Assembly (NCBI GenBank): GCA_030141605.1
Contig: JAQGDQ010000229.1
Span: forward strand, 126,501-190,500
Reading direction: 5' to 3'
From: Tubiluchus corallicola
Lineage: Eukaryota > Priapulida > Priapulimorpha > Priapulimorphida > Tubiluchidae
Length of the DNA: 64,000 nt
Below, piece by piece: positions 47,749 through 60,131 of the stretch. The translations under genes and the position numbers were made by a program. A model generated the notes under the pieces. The model was given only the letters and a program-made list of their open reading frames with translations, had not been told where the DNA came from and made no database searches. Each line of letters opens with the position of its first letter. Position 1 is the stretch's first letter.

Positions 47749-48100
47749 GATGAAGCTGGTGATGATACTGATTATGATGATGGTGGCGGTGGTGGTGATG
47801 ATGACGATGACGACGATAATGATGATGGTGGTGGTAGTGGTGGTGATGATGATGGTGACGACGACGACGACGACGACGATGATGGTATTGTTGGTGGTGA
47901 TGATGATTATGATGATGATAATGGTGATAGTGGTGATGGATGATGATGATGGTGGTGGTGGTGATGAAGTTGGTGATGATAATGATTATGATGATGGTGG
48001 CAGCGGTGGTGATGATGACGACGACGATGACGACGATAATGATGATGATGGGTGGCAGTGATGGTGATGATGACGACGACGATGATAATAATGATGACGA
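47690..48100 (+). repeat. (GAT/GAC/GGT)n trinucleotide repeat array
   Basis: About 400 bases of GATGATGATGGTGGTGGTGA-type triplets with GACGAC patches, and internal higher-order copies (GGTGATGATAATGATTATGA and relatives). Every frame is open, so poly-Asp, poly-Met or poly-His translations are artefacts. Confidence 0.95.
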
Positions 48101-49189
48101 AAAGGGAAAGCAACGCCACGTGAAAAAAATAATGTCGCAATACTACCTGCACAGCGATGAAACCAGACAAATTGTCGGTATAGCGGCTGGCTTCCAATTA
48201 CACAGTCTAACCAAGCCATATTTATTTATTTCTTCTTTATAGTGAGTACAGTGTTGAGGCTATACGCCGCTTACAATAGCTAAGTCAGAAAGAATGCCTA
48301 AACTGACGAATCTAGTAGACTAATAGGCTACGCGCTAATCAGTTTATGGTAAATCCGACTGAAATCTGACGTGATTACGCAATGTTTTGTTATATAAATT
48401 AGGGCTCAGCATGCACGACGAACTAGAAAATCTCTAACTAGAGCAACTACAGCTCTTTCTGTTTTCATTTGGTTTCAAGACAAAGAAGATTGGGAAGAAC
48501 GAATTGCACAAAACACGGAATCTAAAGTGGTAAAGTTACGAAAGCATTAACGCCTAGCCGGCTAAACGTGGGGAATGTTTGGCTTCGGTGTAACGCAATT
48601 AAGTTGTCAGAAACACAAAAGTAGCTGTGCTTGCTAAAGCCATTGTACAATAAAGGCACTAAAAACAGACATCCTGAAACGTTAAATTTTTTTCTGGTCC
48701 AAATCCAATGATTTCAGACAGTGAGTGAAAGCTTTCAATGAAATGTCACAAACGTGAGCGCAATGAAAGGCTATATATACGGAATCACTGAAACTGTTTC
48801 TACAAATCAACCATTAGACCTTGCTTGGTTGATATACCGTCACATATGAGTTGAAGCTGCTCTCAGGACCCTGTTGTGGCTAGAGACTAGACGCCGGTAT
48901 AGCTTTTCCACAATATTGGTTTTCTGCTGCTTCTCATCGGATTGGCAGATTTATGACCGATAACGCACAGGTGCAAAATTACATAAAGTAGAACAGACGC
49001 CCACTGGCTTTTCTTTTTTACATCCCAAAATATGTTGTAGACATTGTTTAAATTGTTGTTCTTGTTCTGTGAACAGTTTGGTTACCGATTCAACCGTGAC
49101 GGCATATATACTAGGCTATTGCATTTTGGGATGTCATAATTCATTCCACCTTGTTGCTTCCCTGTATCCTTTGGCCTAGTCCTACACGC
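48101..49189. other. No gene seen
   Basis: Non-coding sequence. Confidence 0.4.
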
Positions 49190-49270
49190 TGCTTCAATCA
49201 ACCAATCAATTTATTCATTCAATACAATACAGTTAAAGCATAAAATCAATCAAATGCAAAATTAACACAA
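49190..49270 (-). repeat. LINE-like 3' tail
   Basis: CAATCAACCAATCAATTTATT followed by CATTCAATACAATACAGTTA has the form of a reversed retroposon tail, similar to those at 4.5 and 43.4 kb. Confidence 0.35.
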
Positions 49271-49614
49271 AATTGTCAAGCACTACAAAAAAGCAAAAAT
49301 GTTCATATTAAAATTCTATAGACTAGAAAATGAATGGAAAAGAAAAGTAAATTACACATGTTTTCATGAATGTTTATGAAAATAACCATGATCTACGACA
49401 TTAAAATTATTCTACACACAAGACAGAGAAAGAAGAGAATGATATTGCACAAACTGTCACAAATGCACTAGTAGTTTTGCACTTTTCATCATTATATATA
49501 ATCGGATTCACAATTCTCCATTATCCTTATTTTATCTGGGATTTAGAATGGTATGTACAAACTTTCGCATTTTAGTTACTCCAGTTTTGCAACATAACAT
49601 GATGAACACATGCA

Positions 49615-49730
49615 TGGTGCTTGGTCTAACTTGTTTAAAATTCGCTTATCACACGTTTATTCCACTATCTGCTTGGCCAAACTTGTTGAAAATTCGCTTG
49701 TCAGACGTTTTCTGAACTGAACTGCAATTT
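49615..49730 (+). repeat. About 60-bp duplication
   Basis: CTTGTTTAAAATTCGCTTAT and CTTGTTGAAAATTCGCTTGT, each preceded by GGYCTAAC- or GGCCAAAC-type sequence and followed by CACACGTTT or CAGACGTTT, form two diverged units. Confidence 0.7.
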
Positions 49731-50185
49731 CCTTTGATACAAGAGCTTCATAATATAACTAGCCGCATAACCCGCATCGAGAAATGGTTATAACTAAATT
49801 TACGTGATCGTAAAGGCGGATCACTTGGTTAACCTGATTGGCAGATTATGACTTTCGTGTTGTGGAACACAGGCATCTCCTACTGGAAGTTTAAAACATC
49901 ATCTACTCTGCTTGGTATTTGAGGTTGCTACGCCGGGCTTCTCTGTTCTGAATAATTGACCATGCAAACGCTGCAAGATTTACAAGCGAGGTCCCATAGC
50001 GCCCGCCCTGTCACGCAGACTGATGATACATCACATTATCAGATAATTATAGGACCCCATCCGGGAGTCCATTTCTAAGCCCTAAAGCAAAGAAGACGTG
50101 CGTTTGCATTAGCGGCAAGGAGATGAGATTTTTCGCCATATCAGTGGAACTGGGCACGAATACCGTTCTCGCTTAGGTTTTTATG

Positions 50186-50285
50186 CAGGGTGGTCCAAAA
50201 GAAACGTCGTCATTGCATTTCTCGAGGTCCTTTATCAAGTGAAGTGTCTCCTGAGGCGCCGTCCAAAAGAAATATGATGAAATGA
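50186..50285 (+). repeat. Single CAGGGTGGTCCAAAAG end, possible MITE remnant
   Basis: CAGGGTGGTCCAAAAGAAAC matches the Tc1/mariner-like terminal repeats at 14.2 and 59.9 kb. A second GCCGTCCAAAAGAAAT lies 70 bases downstream in direct orientation. No inverted partner was found, so this is an end fragment at best. Confidence 0.4.
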
Positions 50286-53200
50286 ACCGGTGTTCTGCAC
50301 ATGGTTATTACATCTTCAAAAGCTCTGGGGAAAACAATACAAGCAAGCGAGCATGAATAATGATTTCCTTGTACACAAGGCGTGTGAGTCTGCGCACAGC
50401 TTCAACAAGTAAATAAAGGCTACAACCACCTTGAGTGGTCTAAAGTGGCTTCCCCTATAAAACTGATTCCGTGGAAACAAAAGCATTTCCAGTCATGTGC
50501 CGTCATTATGTCACTTTCCTTGTCAAAAGAAGAGGAGACCACCACGTAGAAAAAGCTCTGTTTTTAGTTACTCGTTTGTGTAGTAACTCTATGAAAAGGT
50601 CTATTTCGCGGCGGTGCCCGTCTCGTTCGTGTAAAAAGTTTATATTGTTAAGTCACAACAGATTTCGTATTTAAAATTTTTTGATCAAACTCAGCACAAT
50701 TAACAAGCAAAAATCGAGCGCTCAAAGTCAACAAAAACGGCGTGCTACTGAGCAAATTTTAAATAAATGGCTGTGGCGTGACCAGAACCTAACTATCAAG
50801 GACTATACATTTTCTCTCAGCGAAAGAAATAGCCAGTGCGGAATGGCAGCTGACATCACTAAGGGCACTTTGCCGGCGGTCATCCATCTCGGTGCAAACA
50901 TTCTCGGTGCTACTTGACAGTCATATACAGCTAGGTGCAGAGTTGCTGCACTCAGTTACTTCCCTCGTACTCGCCATGTTATGTAGCTTTTGCACTGCCC
51001 AGAGGGAATAAGGTTATGTGCACTGAACGTCTCACATTAAACTCCAAAACACTAGTACTTTCAAAAGAATCTATATAAACCTATGCTGCAGATTCGTATC
51101 AATGCATACAGGTAATACATGCATAAAAACCAACGGGGTCTATAATATTTGTGTTGTTAATAAAAACTAAGCATGCAAATGTGATTAGGCAAAATAGGAG
51201 GCGGAAATGCAGCAACAAATAAAATGCGACCTGTAAACGGTAGAAAATATAAAATAGTTGTATAAAAACGGAAGTTCGTTTACTAACTTGCTTGGGCGAA
51301 CCTGAGATTTCTATGACCCTGAGATTCATTATGACATACAGCAAAGTTCATTATCGACTAATCACCCATTACGGCCAATTATGTACACGTAATACAGCCA
51401 ATTACGTTCAAGTAATTGTAAGAATCTTTCATGGACGCAGTTTCAGCGCTTGAATAAGCTCATAAAAGCACTTTTATACAGGTATGCTGAAACTCTATAA
51501 CATTAAAGATGCATATTTTCGTTTTTTATCCGTAATTTAATTGCCCATTCCTTCATAAATAAAAAACTGCAAATTTAACATGTTAATCGTCAATTCGCAA
51601 TTATTTGCTTTTATTTCTTATTATACGAGAAAGCTCAGTTGAGTGACGATAGAAAATTTAGGACATGTCCCCGTTTTCTGTGACTACCTTACAGACGAGC
51701 TTTCGAAAATGTATATACATATCTGAAACTTATAAACGGGTCAATCAATATCACAAAAAGTCTCTTTTTAGGTTTCGCTCGCTTTGTTAACACAACTGTG
51801 TATACTATGGAACTTTAATTTTGGTAACACGCCACAAAATGTTCTCCTGGACTTCTCTACACAGGTTACCTGTTTTATCCCACGAACGCTATGCGCTTCA
51901 ATGTGCGCTTGTTCAATGTGAAGACTATATCCAAGTTTTTTGATACTTTTGTGAAACGTGTTTCTGAACGTGCTGCATGTTGTAATATGTTGTTCATCAA
52001 TAAACTATAAATTAATAATAAATTATTTATTTTGTTATTATTACAATATACCCCCACTGAACCAGTCTCTTTTCCTGTACAATGCAAATAGACCAAACAT
52101 ATAAATAAATAAATAAAATAAAGCTTTTCGTCCATTTGTGTTCCAGCGTTTAACAGAATTTTACCTGCATGGAGAGTTTTTAGTTTTTATAAATTGACCT
52201 TATTCTGCTGCTTCAATTTCTTAATCCACAAAGTGAATCCACGCGACAGACCGAATTTATGAAGCTTTTGTGACTAAATGTCAACTGCATTCTAGCATCA
52301 TTTTCACTGATTAGCCAAGCACATTATTATGCTTCAAAGGCATTTCTTAATAGCTAATAGGTTGCGAAATCCGTCATTAAAAATCAAAACGCAAAGTACA
52401 AGCGAATTTTACGCGGTGCGTCATTACTAGGTATTAAAGCCAGCAGCATACTCACGTGACAGAATTGCAAATTACGCCACTAATTAATTGCAGGAGCAAA
52501 CGCAGAGCAAATTAACATAGAGACAGGATGAGATGATTTTATATCAATGGCTGATTCAGGTCAGAAATTCGTAAAGTGAACTAAACAAAGTTCACATTCA
52601 TTCTGCCGAATTCACCCATCAAAATTACAGGCCGAGCGAAATGTGAGGCACTGTATTTTAAGGACTTCCCAACAAGACACCTGCGTGAAACGAACGGCTT
52701 CACTCCGGACAGGGCAACAGGTGTATTGCATGGATATGGTCTCATTAGGTTTCGAAAAAAAGAATGGGTTCATCATGCCGGAAACAGCCAACGGTGGTTG
52801 CGCTGTTAATTAAAAAGACGCCATGATTATTTTCAACTATTTTATATTATCAGCTATTACACCCAGGATGGCTGAATAAAAAACAATAGTAAGTCAAGTG
52901 GTCTAAAACAGCACTGGGGATAATAAAGACATCCACAAACAGCAATAAAAGTTGATTTTTGAGTACTGATCATCGTAATTTGTGCTCGGCAGTTTTTATG
53001 AAATTCGTGCCCCATCCCATCATCCGCTTTCAACACTAATTAGAAATATAAACCCAAATGATAGCGAAGTGGAATGATTCGAGTTAAGCGTCATGCAGTA
53101 CCATACAGACTAGATGGTAGACCAGACGTCACTGGAGCCAAACTAACAATGCGTGATTATATTAATCTCGCAAATGCCATTAAAGTATTTGTACAGCTGC

Positions 53201-53894
53201 TCCTAAGAAATACCATTATGTGTAAAACTGATACATTCAAATTCCAAAAGTATATCTTTTCGCACTTGCAGTTTACAGAAACGCTATTAAGACCAGTAAA
53301 TAACTAAAGATGGGAAAGTATAGTAATAAAAAAACATGGATTCCTAAAACTGGCAGGGAAGGAAGCAGTTACCGAGGATTACTTTTTAAATTTTAGTATT
53401 AATTCAATAAAATCAGTAGAACAATTAATTGTTCCAATGTAACTGTAGAAGTCTACGCAATTCAGTTTGATTACAGTAAATAGTGAACGATTTTCTCGCA
53501 GTACGCAAAAAACAAAGGTAAAAATAGCAAAGACAAAAGACAAAAAAGAGTAAGGTAAAGATAAGTAAGGCAAAGGTAACAAAGGTAAAAGTTATAAAAG
53601 CTAATGATCACGTTTCAAAAACTTTTAAGTACGCAACAACAAGTTTAGCCTCTTGGTCTGTTTACAATTCTTTTGAAGTCACACTCTCGGTTTCCACTGC
53701 AAAGAAAGTTTGAGTTTATATATGTTTTTCTCTCTACACACACACAGAAAAACTACCTGTGTTCGCTTAACCCAACACAGACGCTTCAAATGAACCAACG
53801 TTTGGTCTTTATTACTTTTGTCTTATTTGCTGTTGTCTTTATTGTCATTACTTATCAGTTGTCTAATTTCTCTAACAAGTATTACCTTAATTAT
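50286..53894. other. No gene seen
   Basis: Open stretches at 50681-50917 and 53074-53307 (the latter starting ATG) have no recognised motif, splice sites or neighbours in frame. A short duplication (GCCAATTATGTACACGTAAT and GCCAATTACGTTCAAGTAAT) lies near 51374-51418. Confidence 0.35.
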
Positions 53895-54036
53895 TATGAT
53901 TAATTAATTATATTAATTAATTATTAGTTATTAATTATCAGAAACGATTTTGCAGTGTTAATTGTGTTAAAATGTATACTTTTTATCGGACTTCAAAATG
54001 GAGTCATATATGAAAAATCATCGTGCCTTCCTTTAA
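53895..54036 (-). mobile_element. MITE family 1, inverted truncated copy
   Basis: On the minus strand it starts TTAAAGGAAGGCACGATGAT and continues TTTTTCATATATGACTCC and ATACATTTTAACACAATTAA. It then runs into an ATTAATTA-rich patch where the family sequence ends. Confidence 0.65.
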
Positions 54037-55291
54037 CTCAACCCGTTGTCTGTCTGAACTGTACGTCATGGCTTCTGTTAGTTAAGTATACAAGCACTTG
54101 AGAACAGCAGAAATGTCTGAACACTCGGCTACATTCATACTGTCACTATTTTCCCCGAATTTTTGCACGCTGAAGCATCTGATGTAATGGCAACAAATTC
54201 TGCTCTTTATAGATGGACGTTTTTGTGTGTTACGACAGCATATAACGCAGAGCAACATGGCGGCGGTGGTACACGCGAAGTTGTCATCTGCGCTGTTCAC
54301 TAACGGCTATTATCTTTTGGATAAATTTCAATGGGACACCTGTGAACGGGTGATCGCACTCTAAATCAAAGTTGGTTTTTAATGGCAAGTGATGGTTGTA
54401 ATAAAGCGCTGGTTAGTCTGTCTGCACTTTGTCTGTACGTCTGCTTGACGCAGCTGCGTGTGCGTGTGTCAGGAAATGACAGTACACGTTTCAAATTACA
54501 CACTGCCAAATTAGAACTTATTGAGATCCGGCTCGTTTTAAATAAACCGACGAGTTAGTGAAGTTCGTGCTCTAACTGAAGAGAAAGAAAAGACCACTGA
54601 CTCCACCTTTGCTCCAAATGATGAAACAAAATACCTTCACAAATGCATTAAAACCATGGAAGAAAGAGACAGAGAAACGCTTGTTCTTTTACCGTTTTCT
54701 TAAAGAAAATAGCGCAACTCAGTAAGTCTAAGCACCGATGTCGAGCAAACGAAGGGGGCTTGTACCCAACTTTAAGTAATCTTTCACAACTCCCTGCTCC
54801 CTTGCAAGGCAACTTATTAGCATGAATTGTGCTAAATTTGTACGACGTGGGCATCCTGAAGTCAAGAAATTCATTTGTAGTATTTATAATTACGTTATTT
54901 TGTCAGACTGAAATACAAACAAGAAAATAGTAGTCCGGAAAACGCTAGACTACAAAATTGCCAAGTATACGTGTATGCAGCGAAAATAAACTGCTAATGC
55001 GTATTAGCAACAGTCCGAAATCCAGACGTGTGTTCTCTCGTATCACTTTTCTGGCTCTCTGTTCTGTACGTCTAAACAATTTTTAAGGTACTGGAGCCAC
55101 GTCGCACCCCAGCACTTGCCCAATAACTATGCCATATTTCTTTTTCTTTGATGACCTTAACATGTTCTATAAAAAAGTCCTGGTGCTATTCAAAACAAAA
55201 TTCAAGATGGGCTGTGAAGAAACGCAAGCTCCAAGCAGCTTCTTCACGTAGTCAAACCAAGCTAATTTTTGATCTTAAATTCTATTATGCT
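54037..55291. other. No gene seen
   Basis: Non-coding sequence. Confidence 0.4.
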
Positions 55292-55932
55292 TTAAAAGAC
55301 AAGAGAAGGGGTACCTGAAGTAGGTTTCAGAAAATCGCCTTAAAATGAATTTTTGTATGTTTTCACTTAACATTTCCCGCAATACTGTTCCGAAGTCGCC
55401 ATTACATGACGTCAATAGGCAAATCTAAATCAGAGGAAGAAAAGGTAATGTTAAATTATGTACCAAAAAACTTTCCATGCTCATCTATATTACTTAATTT
55501 TTCGCTTACCTGCTGGAAATACTTATGTAACTAGAAAAGAAAATTTTTAATTATTTAAAATATTTTCACCAATTGGTAAAATGTCACTGACTCACCCTCT
55601 CACCAGGGTACAGCACTCACTAACCAAAACGTATTTTTAATCTTACTGACAAGATACAATAATTTAAAATTTTACTCAGTTAGTGACGTGTGTGCTACGA
55701 ATGCTATGATTATTTTTTAAAAGTTTATACTTTTCTACTTAAACTTGTTTCAAATGACCTGTCGTCAAAATGGCTGCGTCTAACGGTCATCGCAGTTTAA
55801 ATTTACATGTTCTACACAGTGTTACTGCTGACTGAAGTCCTGTATGTAAAAAGGCAGTATTGTAAGTGATATAAAATTTCAAGACGAATTTTTTTAAGCT
55901 TTATGCATGTGCAAGTCTTCTTGTGCCTTAAG
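55292..55932 (+). mobile_element. TTAA-bounded MITE, family 2, 641-bp copy
   Basis: The left end TTAAAAGACAAGAGAAGGGG and right end CTTCTTGTGCCTTAA form a diverged inverted repeat, bounded by TTAA at 55292-55295 and 55929-55932. The interior aligns with 29656-30285 throughout. No transposase is present. Confidence 0.75.
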
Positions 55933-56309
55933 ACACTACTGGAAAAATCCTGATGCTCTCTGCTGATGTTTCCATACATGTGCCAAAAACACGAAGACTG
56001 GCACCTATGTGCAACTAGTACGAAACAATCCAAATGTAGTGAAAAAAAGTTCAAATAAGTGATTACTTTGATTACACGCATTTTTGGCTGGGGAAAACGA
56101 ATCTGCGAACATGCCGTGGCTGACAGCAACTTCATGAAAGTATTCAACTTTATGGACGTGTACGCGCACACAATATACATATATAATTATATGTACACAT
56201 ATAATTTAAAAAAACGTGCTAAAGACAAGTAGCTTACATTTGTTTTCTTTTTTGTGCATTGCCGGTAAACACTTGAGCCTTATATTATACAAAAAATATT
56301 TCATTTTTC
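55933..56309. other. No gene seen
   Basis: Non-coding sequence with a TA-rich patch near 56175-56205. Confidence 0.4.
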
Positions 56310-56520
56310 ACTGTAGTTCCACACATTGTGACACAGAATGCTTCGACACAAAACATTTAGACACAGGTAGTTTTAGCCACATACGCAACACGGGCATTGC
56401 TTGTTTTGGACACATTGATCGTTTGGCACATGGGTCATTTGGACACATAATACATAAGCCATTTAGATGTATCAACACTAAATGTCTTCAACACTTGTAG
56501 ACAGTAGGACATTTAGGCAT
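56310..56520 (+). repeat. Degenerate TTTGGACACAT short-period repeat
   Basis: Phrases TTCGACACAA, TTTAGACACAGG, TTTGGACACATTG, TTTGGCACATGG, TTTGGACACATAA and ACATTTAGGCATG recur every 10-30 bases. This is an old, decayed minisatellite. Confidence 0.6.
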
Positions 56521-59500
56521 GTGCAGCATACTTTTCATTGAATCCAACACTTTCGAATCAGAGGTAGCCTCAATGACGAACAGCAACTAGCCTTTTGGTT
56601 AACCCGGGCAAAAGGGCATGACAATCAAAACTATTCCCTTTCATCACGGGAACGAGAAAGGCTGTTGATAGGTCTACACAAAAACTGAAAAAAGCTTTAT
56701 AACAATTAATATGTTTTATAGTTTCTGACAAGTTTGATGGCAATCTGACCTGTACATGAGTCCTTTTGCTTATTGATAACCTTAGACCCGTGAAACCCTT
56801 AATCCACCTCTGCGGATATGCATTCACATTGCAGGCGTTGTTAGCTGATTGCACTTAAAAGCTTTCATGCAGAAGTTTTAATAAACAGAACTTTGCATAA
56901 TAGCTTCATAAAGGTATATGGATGCTATCAATCACAACACAAAAGCTGCTGTGCCAGGCATTATAAATAAGTGTGTCAGATGACACCTAGGCTTATTATA
57001 CAAGCCTAATGCAATATGGCACTAAGCTTAATGCAGGTATAATATGACATTAGTGGGTATAATAAATTGGTAGGACTACAATGACACTGACAGTTTTCAG
57101 TAAGCCATTATTCAACGTGTGGCTAAACCAACTACAAACATAAAGAAGAATTCTCGGATATCGTTGTAAGAAATCTCATCACAGGGGGCGCTGCAATACA
57201 TGTACCTGAAAAAGCAGGTAGTGTCATCTAACGGGGGCAACAATAAACATTGACGCACAAGCTACTGTTTACACAGCGCACAGAGCTGTTCCGAAATGAG
57301 AGCTCATTTATTCATAGTGACACAAAAGAGGTACTTATCCGAAAAATTTCCGCATGAACTGACTACTGATCATACCTGTAGACTTAATTATAATTAGCTT
57401 TATTGACTTTATGAATTGGGCAGTCAGATGTTCCCTAAGAGATCAGAGGTCGAGTCAGATAACAACGGGGTAGACTCGATTCCCAGAAAATTTTTTCCAA
57501 ATTTTTTGCCAGAATTTTTTGCTTCCCAGAAAAGATTTTTCCCAGAACTGCCATTTCTCAGAAGAATAAATTTCACAGAAAATATAATAAATCTTTTTTA
57601 AAGTGCAGTTAGATGATGCGAAATAAAAGCTAGTTTATTTTAGCTACATGTATTGATTGATACCAATTATCCTAAAGAAATTTGGTCAACTCGATAAGGC
57701 AAGAAAGTAAATTTGTAACGTCAGAACGATAATATACCAAATCATGTTGATCTTTGCATATACGCACTAGCGAGTAATCTCAGCGCATGTTTTTGCCTAC
57801 CGAAGTGAAGCAATATCGAGCCTGGCAACTGATTAGTTGGGTGACTGCTTATGGAATCTCGCTTTACGCAGTTCCTTCAACTGCTATGCCGAGTTATTTC
57901 GCTGATTTAGGAATGATGTACATGCAGCTGATTGTGACACTTCTGTCCAATATTTCACCTCAGAATATTACTTTGAAAATGAACTAGAATCTGGTCCCCT
58001 TATAAAAGAACCTGTAAAAATCTTGTAAAGGAAAATAATTCATTGTGCAAATTTAGGCACCGATAAGGCTCTGTGTTTTCATTTTCTAGATATCAGATTA
58101 ATCAGAATAAGACTGGTAATCGAAATTTAATGAAATGTGGCACGAAAGCCATTCCGTATATACTCCGTTTACTAGTAACAGGAGAAGAATCAGCATCATA
58201 GCATGGTGGCTTAGTAAATGTGTGCTGTAAATCAACGATAAATGGTCAAAATATAAGCGAACCATACTTGGCACATAAAATGGCACCAAAGCATAGCAGA
58301 CATTGTATCACTTCAAGGTCATAGATCTAAGGTCAAGGTCAAGCGACTAAGTAGTGCTCTGCGATACGTGAGTGTCACACATCGGTATAATTGCGGTCGA
58401 ATTTTGTCATGTTGCATTGTAGCGAACCCAAAAAGCCCTGCAAAATCCTGCAAAATGGCTAACAAGAATGGGAGCTTGTTCTAAATAATAATAAACAGCA
58501 GAGTTGTGTAAGGTATCGCGCGAGAGCTTTATTCACGAGTTCCTCATTAGTCGACACAGATACAGTGGCTGATGATAATCAAGGATTTATACATAGTAAT
58601 CAAGCGTAGGAGAAGAGCCCGTGATTATGTCTCATTGAGGAATACTTTCAGACAGATTGCACGTTGATTGCGAACATAGAGCTGAAATTAATGAAAGTGT
58701 AATAACGGCCGAGCGTCATGACTCATGAGGCTACCTGAGGAGAAAATAGTAGAATACCCGGTATGGGCAATGTAGCCAAACAATTATTAAAAAATCAGAG
58801 TAGGGTTTTAAATTAAAAGAAGTATGCGGAAAATAGTTGTGTAGAACTAAGTAACGAATGTGGAATTTGGCACATAACAACTTCGTGTACATGGTGAACA
58901 ATTTAAAACATAGAGAATATCTAAATATCTATCACGCCGTCCATATTAAATTTTAGTGGGGAAGCTCCTCGTGCCTCGCACACCGTTGACTACAAACTAG
59001 AGTAATGCGATAGAAGTAGCAACTCAAAAAACTCTGGCACAGGTTTTTACTTAAGTAATAGTAAAAAGTTATGTACAACCCTGCATGTAGACTTGAACCT
59101 TTCATCTACGTCATGCAGTTTAATACAATTTGTGGTGACTTTTCAGAAACGATGCGTGCATGCAGGGCCGGCTTATAACCTTTTCGCCCCCCTAGGCTAA
59201 TGAAATTATGGTGCACCCTTAGGATGGAGCCACCCTCATAACTCGCCCGCACCCGTCTTGAATATTTTTTACTCGTGATATATTTTAGCGACATTTACGA
59301 CAGCTGAAGAAAACACATGGCGAATTATTTTAATAAACCAGAATAGCCAAATTTTGTTTGTCTATAAAATTATTTTTCAAGAAATACAACTATTTTACTA
59401 TTTATTACAAGCGAAATTAGCACATATTTTAACACCACAGTACTGAAAAAAACATATTTTTTATCAAATGTTACTGAAACTTGAGGGCCCTAGGCTACGC

Positions 59501-59918
59501 CCTGTATTAGCCTCTAGGATAACCCGGCCCTGCGTATATAACGTAAAAAATTTGCATAGAAACAGTAACATACTCGGAAATTGTGGTTAACGCCTTTTAT
59601 GTATGGCACATTATCATTAGAAAGACATAGTGTCATCCTTTAACAATTTATTATAACTACATAGAATTATCAAGATCCTACTTTGAATTATGGAATCTTG
59701 CAGAGTTTATAAAAAAACCCATTAGCAAGCAACTGTTAATAAAGTTTATCCTGCAGAGAAGCTATTAAGGCCCATTAGATGGCAATTAATCTAACGTTAA
59801 GTTTCCCGTGGAATACGTATACACAGCTAGCAATGGTGTACCTTCTTCGCAATGGTGAATTTAACTTATCTACGTGCCATATAAATTTACAAAAACATCT
59901 GTTAAGAAGATATATTCG
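56521..59918. other. No gene seen
   Basis: Ordinary A+T-rich non-coding DNA. Open stretches at 56854-56570 and 57416-57601 show no motif, ATG context or splice-site support. Confidence 0.35.
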
Positions 59919-59920
59919 TA

Positions 59921-60129
59921 CAGGGTGTTCCAAAAGCAACAGTGCATTAACGAATGCTACAAGCCAATATTACACCATACAAACTCAAATAGGTGTGGCC
60001 ATACTTACATTGGAATGTACACAAACAATTTCTTACTATATAATTACAACTTAGCACCACCGCATTTCTTTTAGCATATTTCAACATATCAGCACATTTT
60101 CACTGCACTGTTTCTTTTGAAACACGCTG
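59921..60129. mobile_element. Tc1/mariner-like MITE, 209 bp, well-preserved ends
   Basis: TA flanks at 59919-59920 and 60130-60131. Ends CAGGGTGTTCCAAAAGCAAC and, reversed, CAGCGTGTTTCAAAAGAAAC, followed on both sides by AGTGCA, form a 26-base terminal inverted repeat with three mismatches. No coding sequence. TA duplication and CAG ends fit Tc1/mariner. Confidence 0.8.
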
Positions 60130-60131
60130 TA

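Noticed and set aside
47629-48242. Poly-Asp, poly-Met and poly-His frames
   Set aside because: Produced by the GAT/GAC/GGT array in all frames; no unique coding sequence flanks them.
53074-53307. 77-codon ATG-initiated plus-strand frame
   Set aside because: Length is well within chance for this composition and there is no motif or neighbour.
55812-56180. 122-codon minus-strand open frame
   Set aside because: Overlaps the end of the family 2 MITE and has no recognisable domain.
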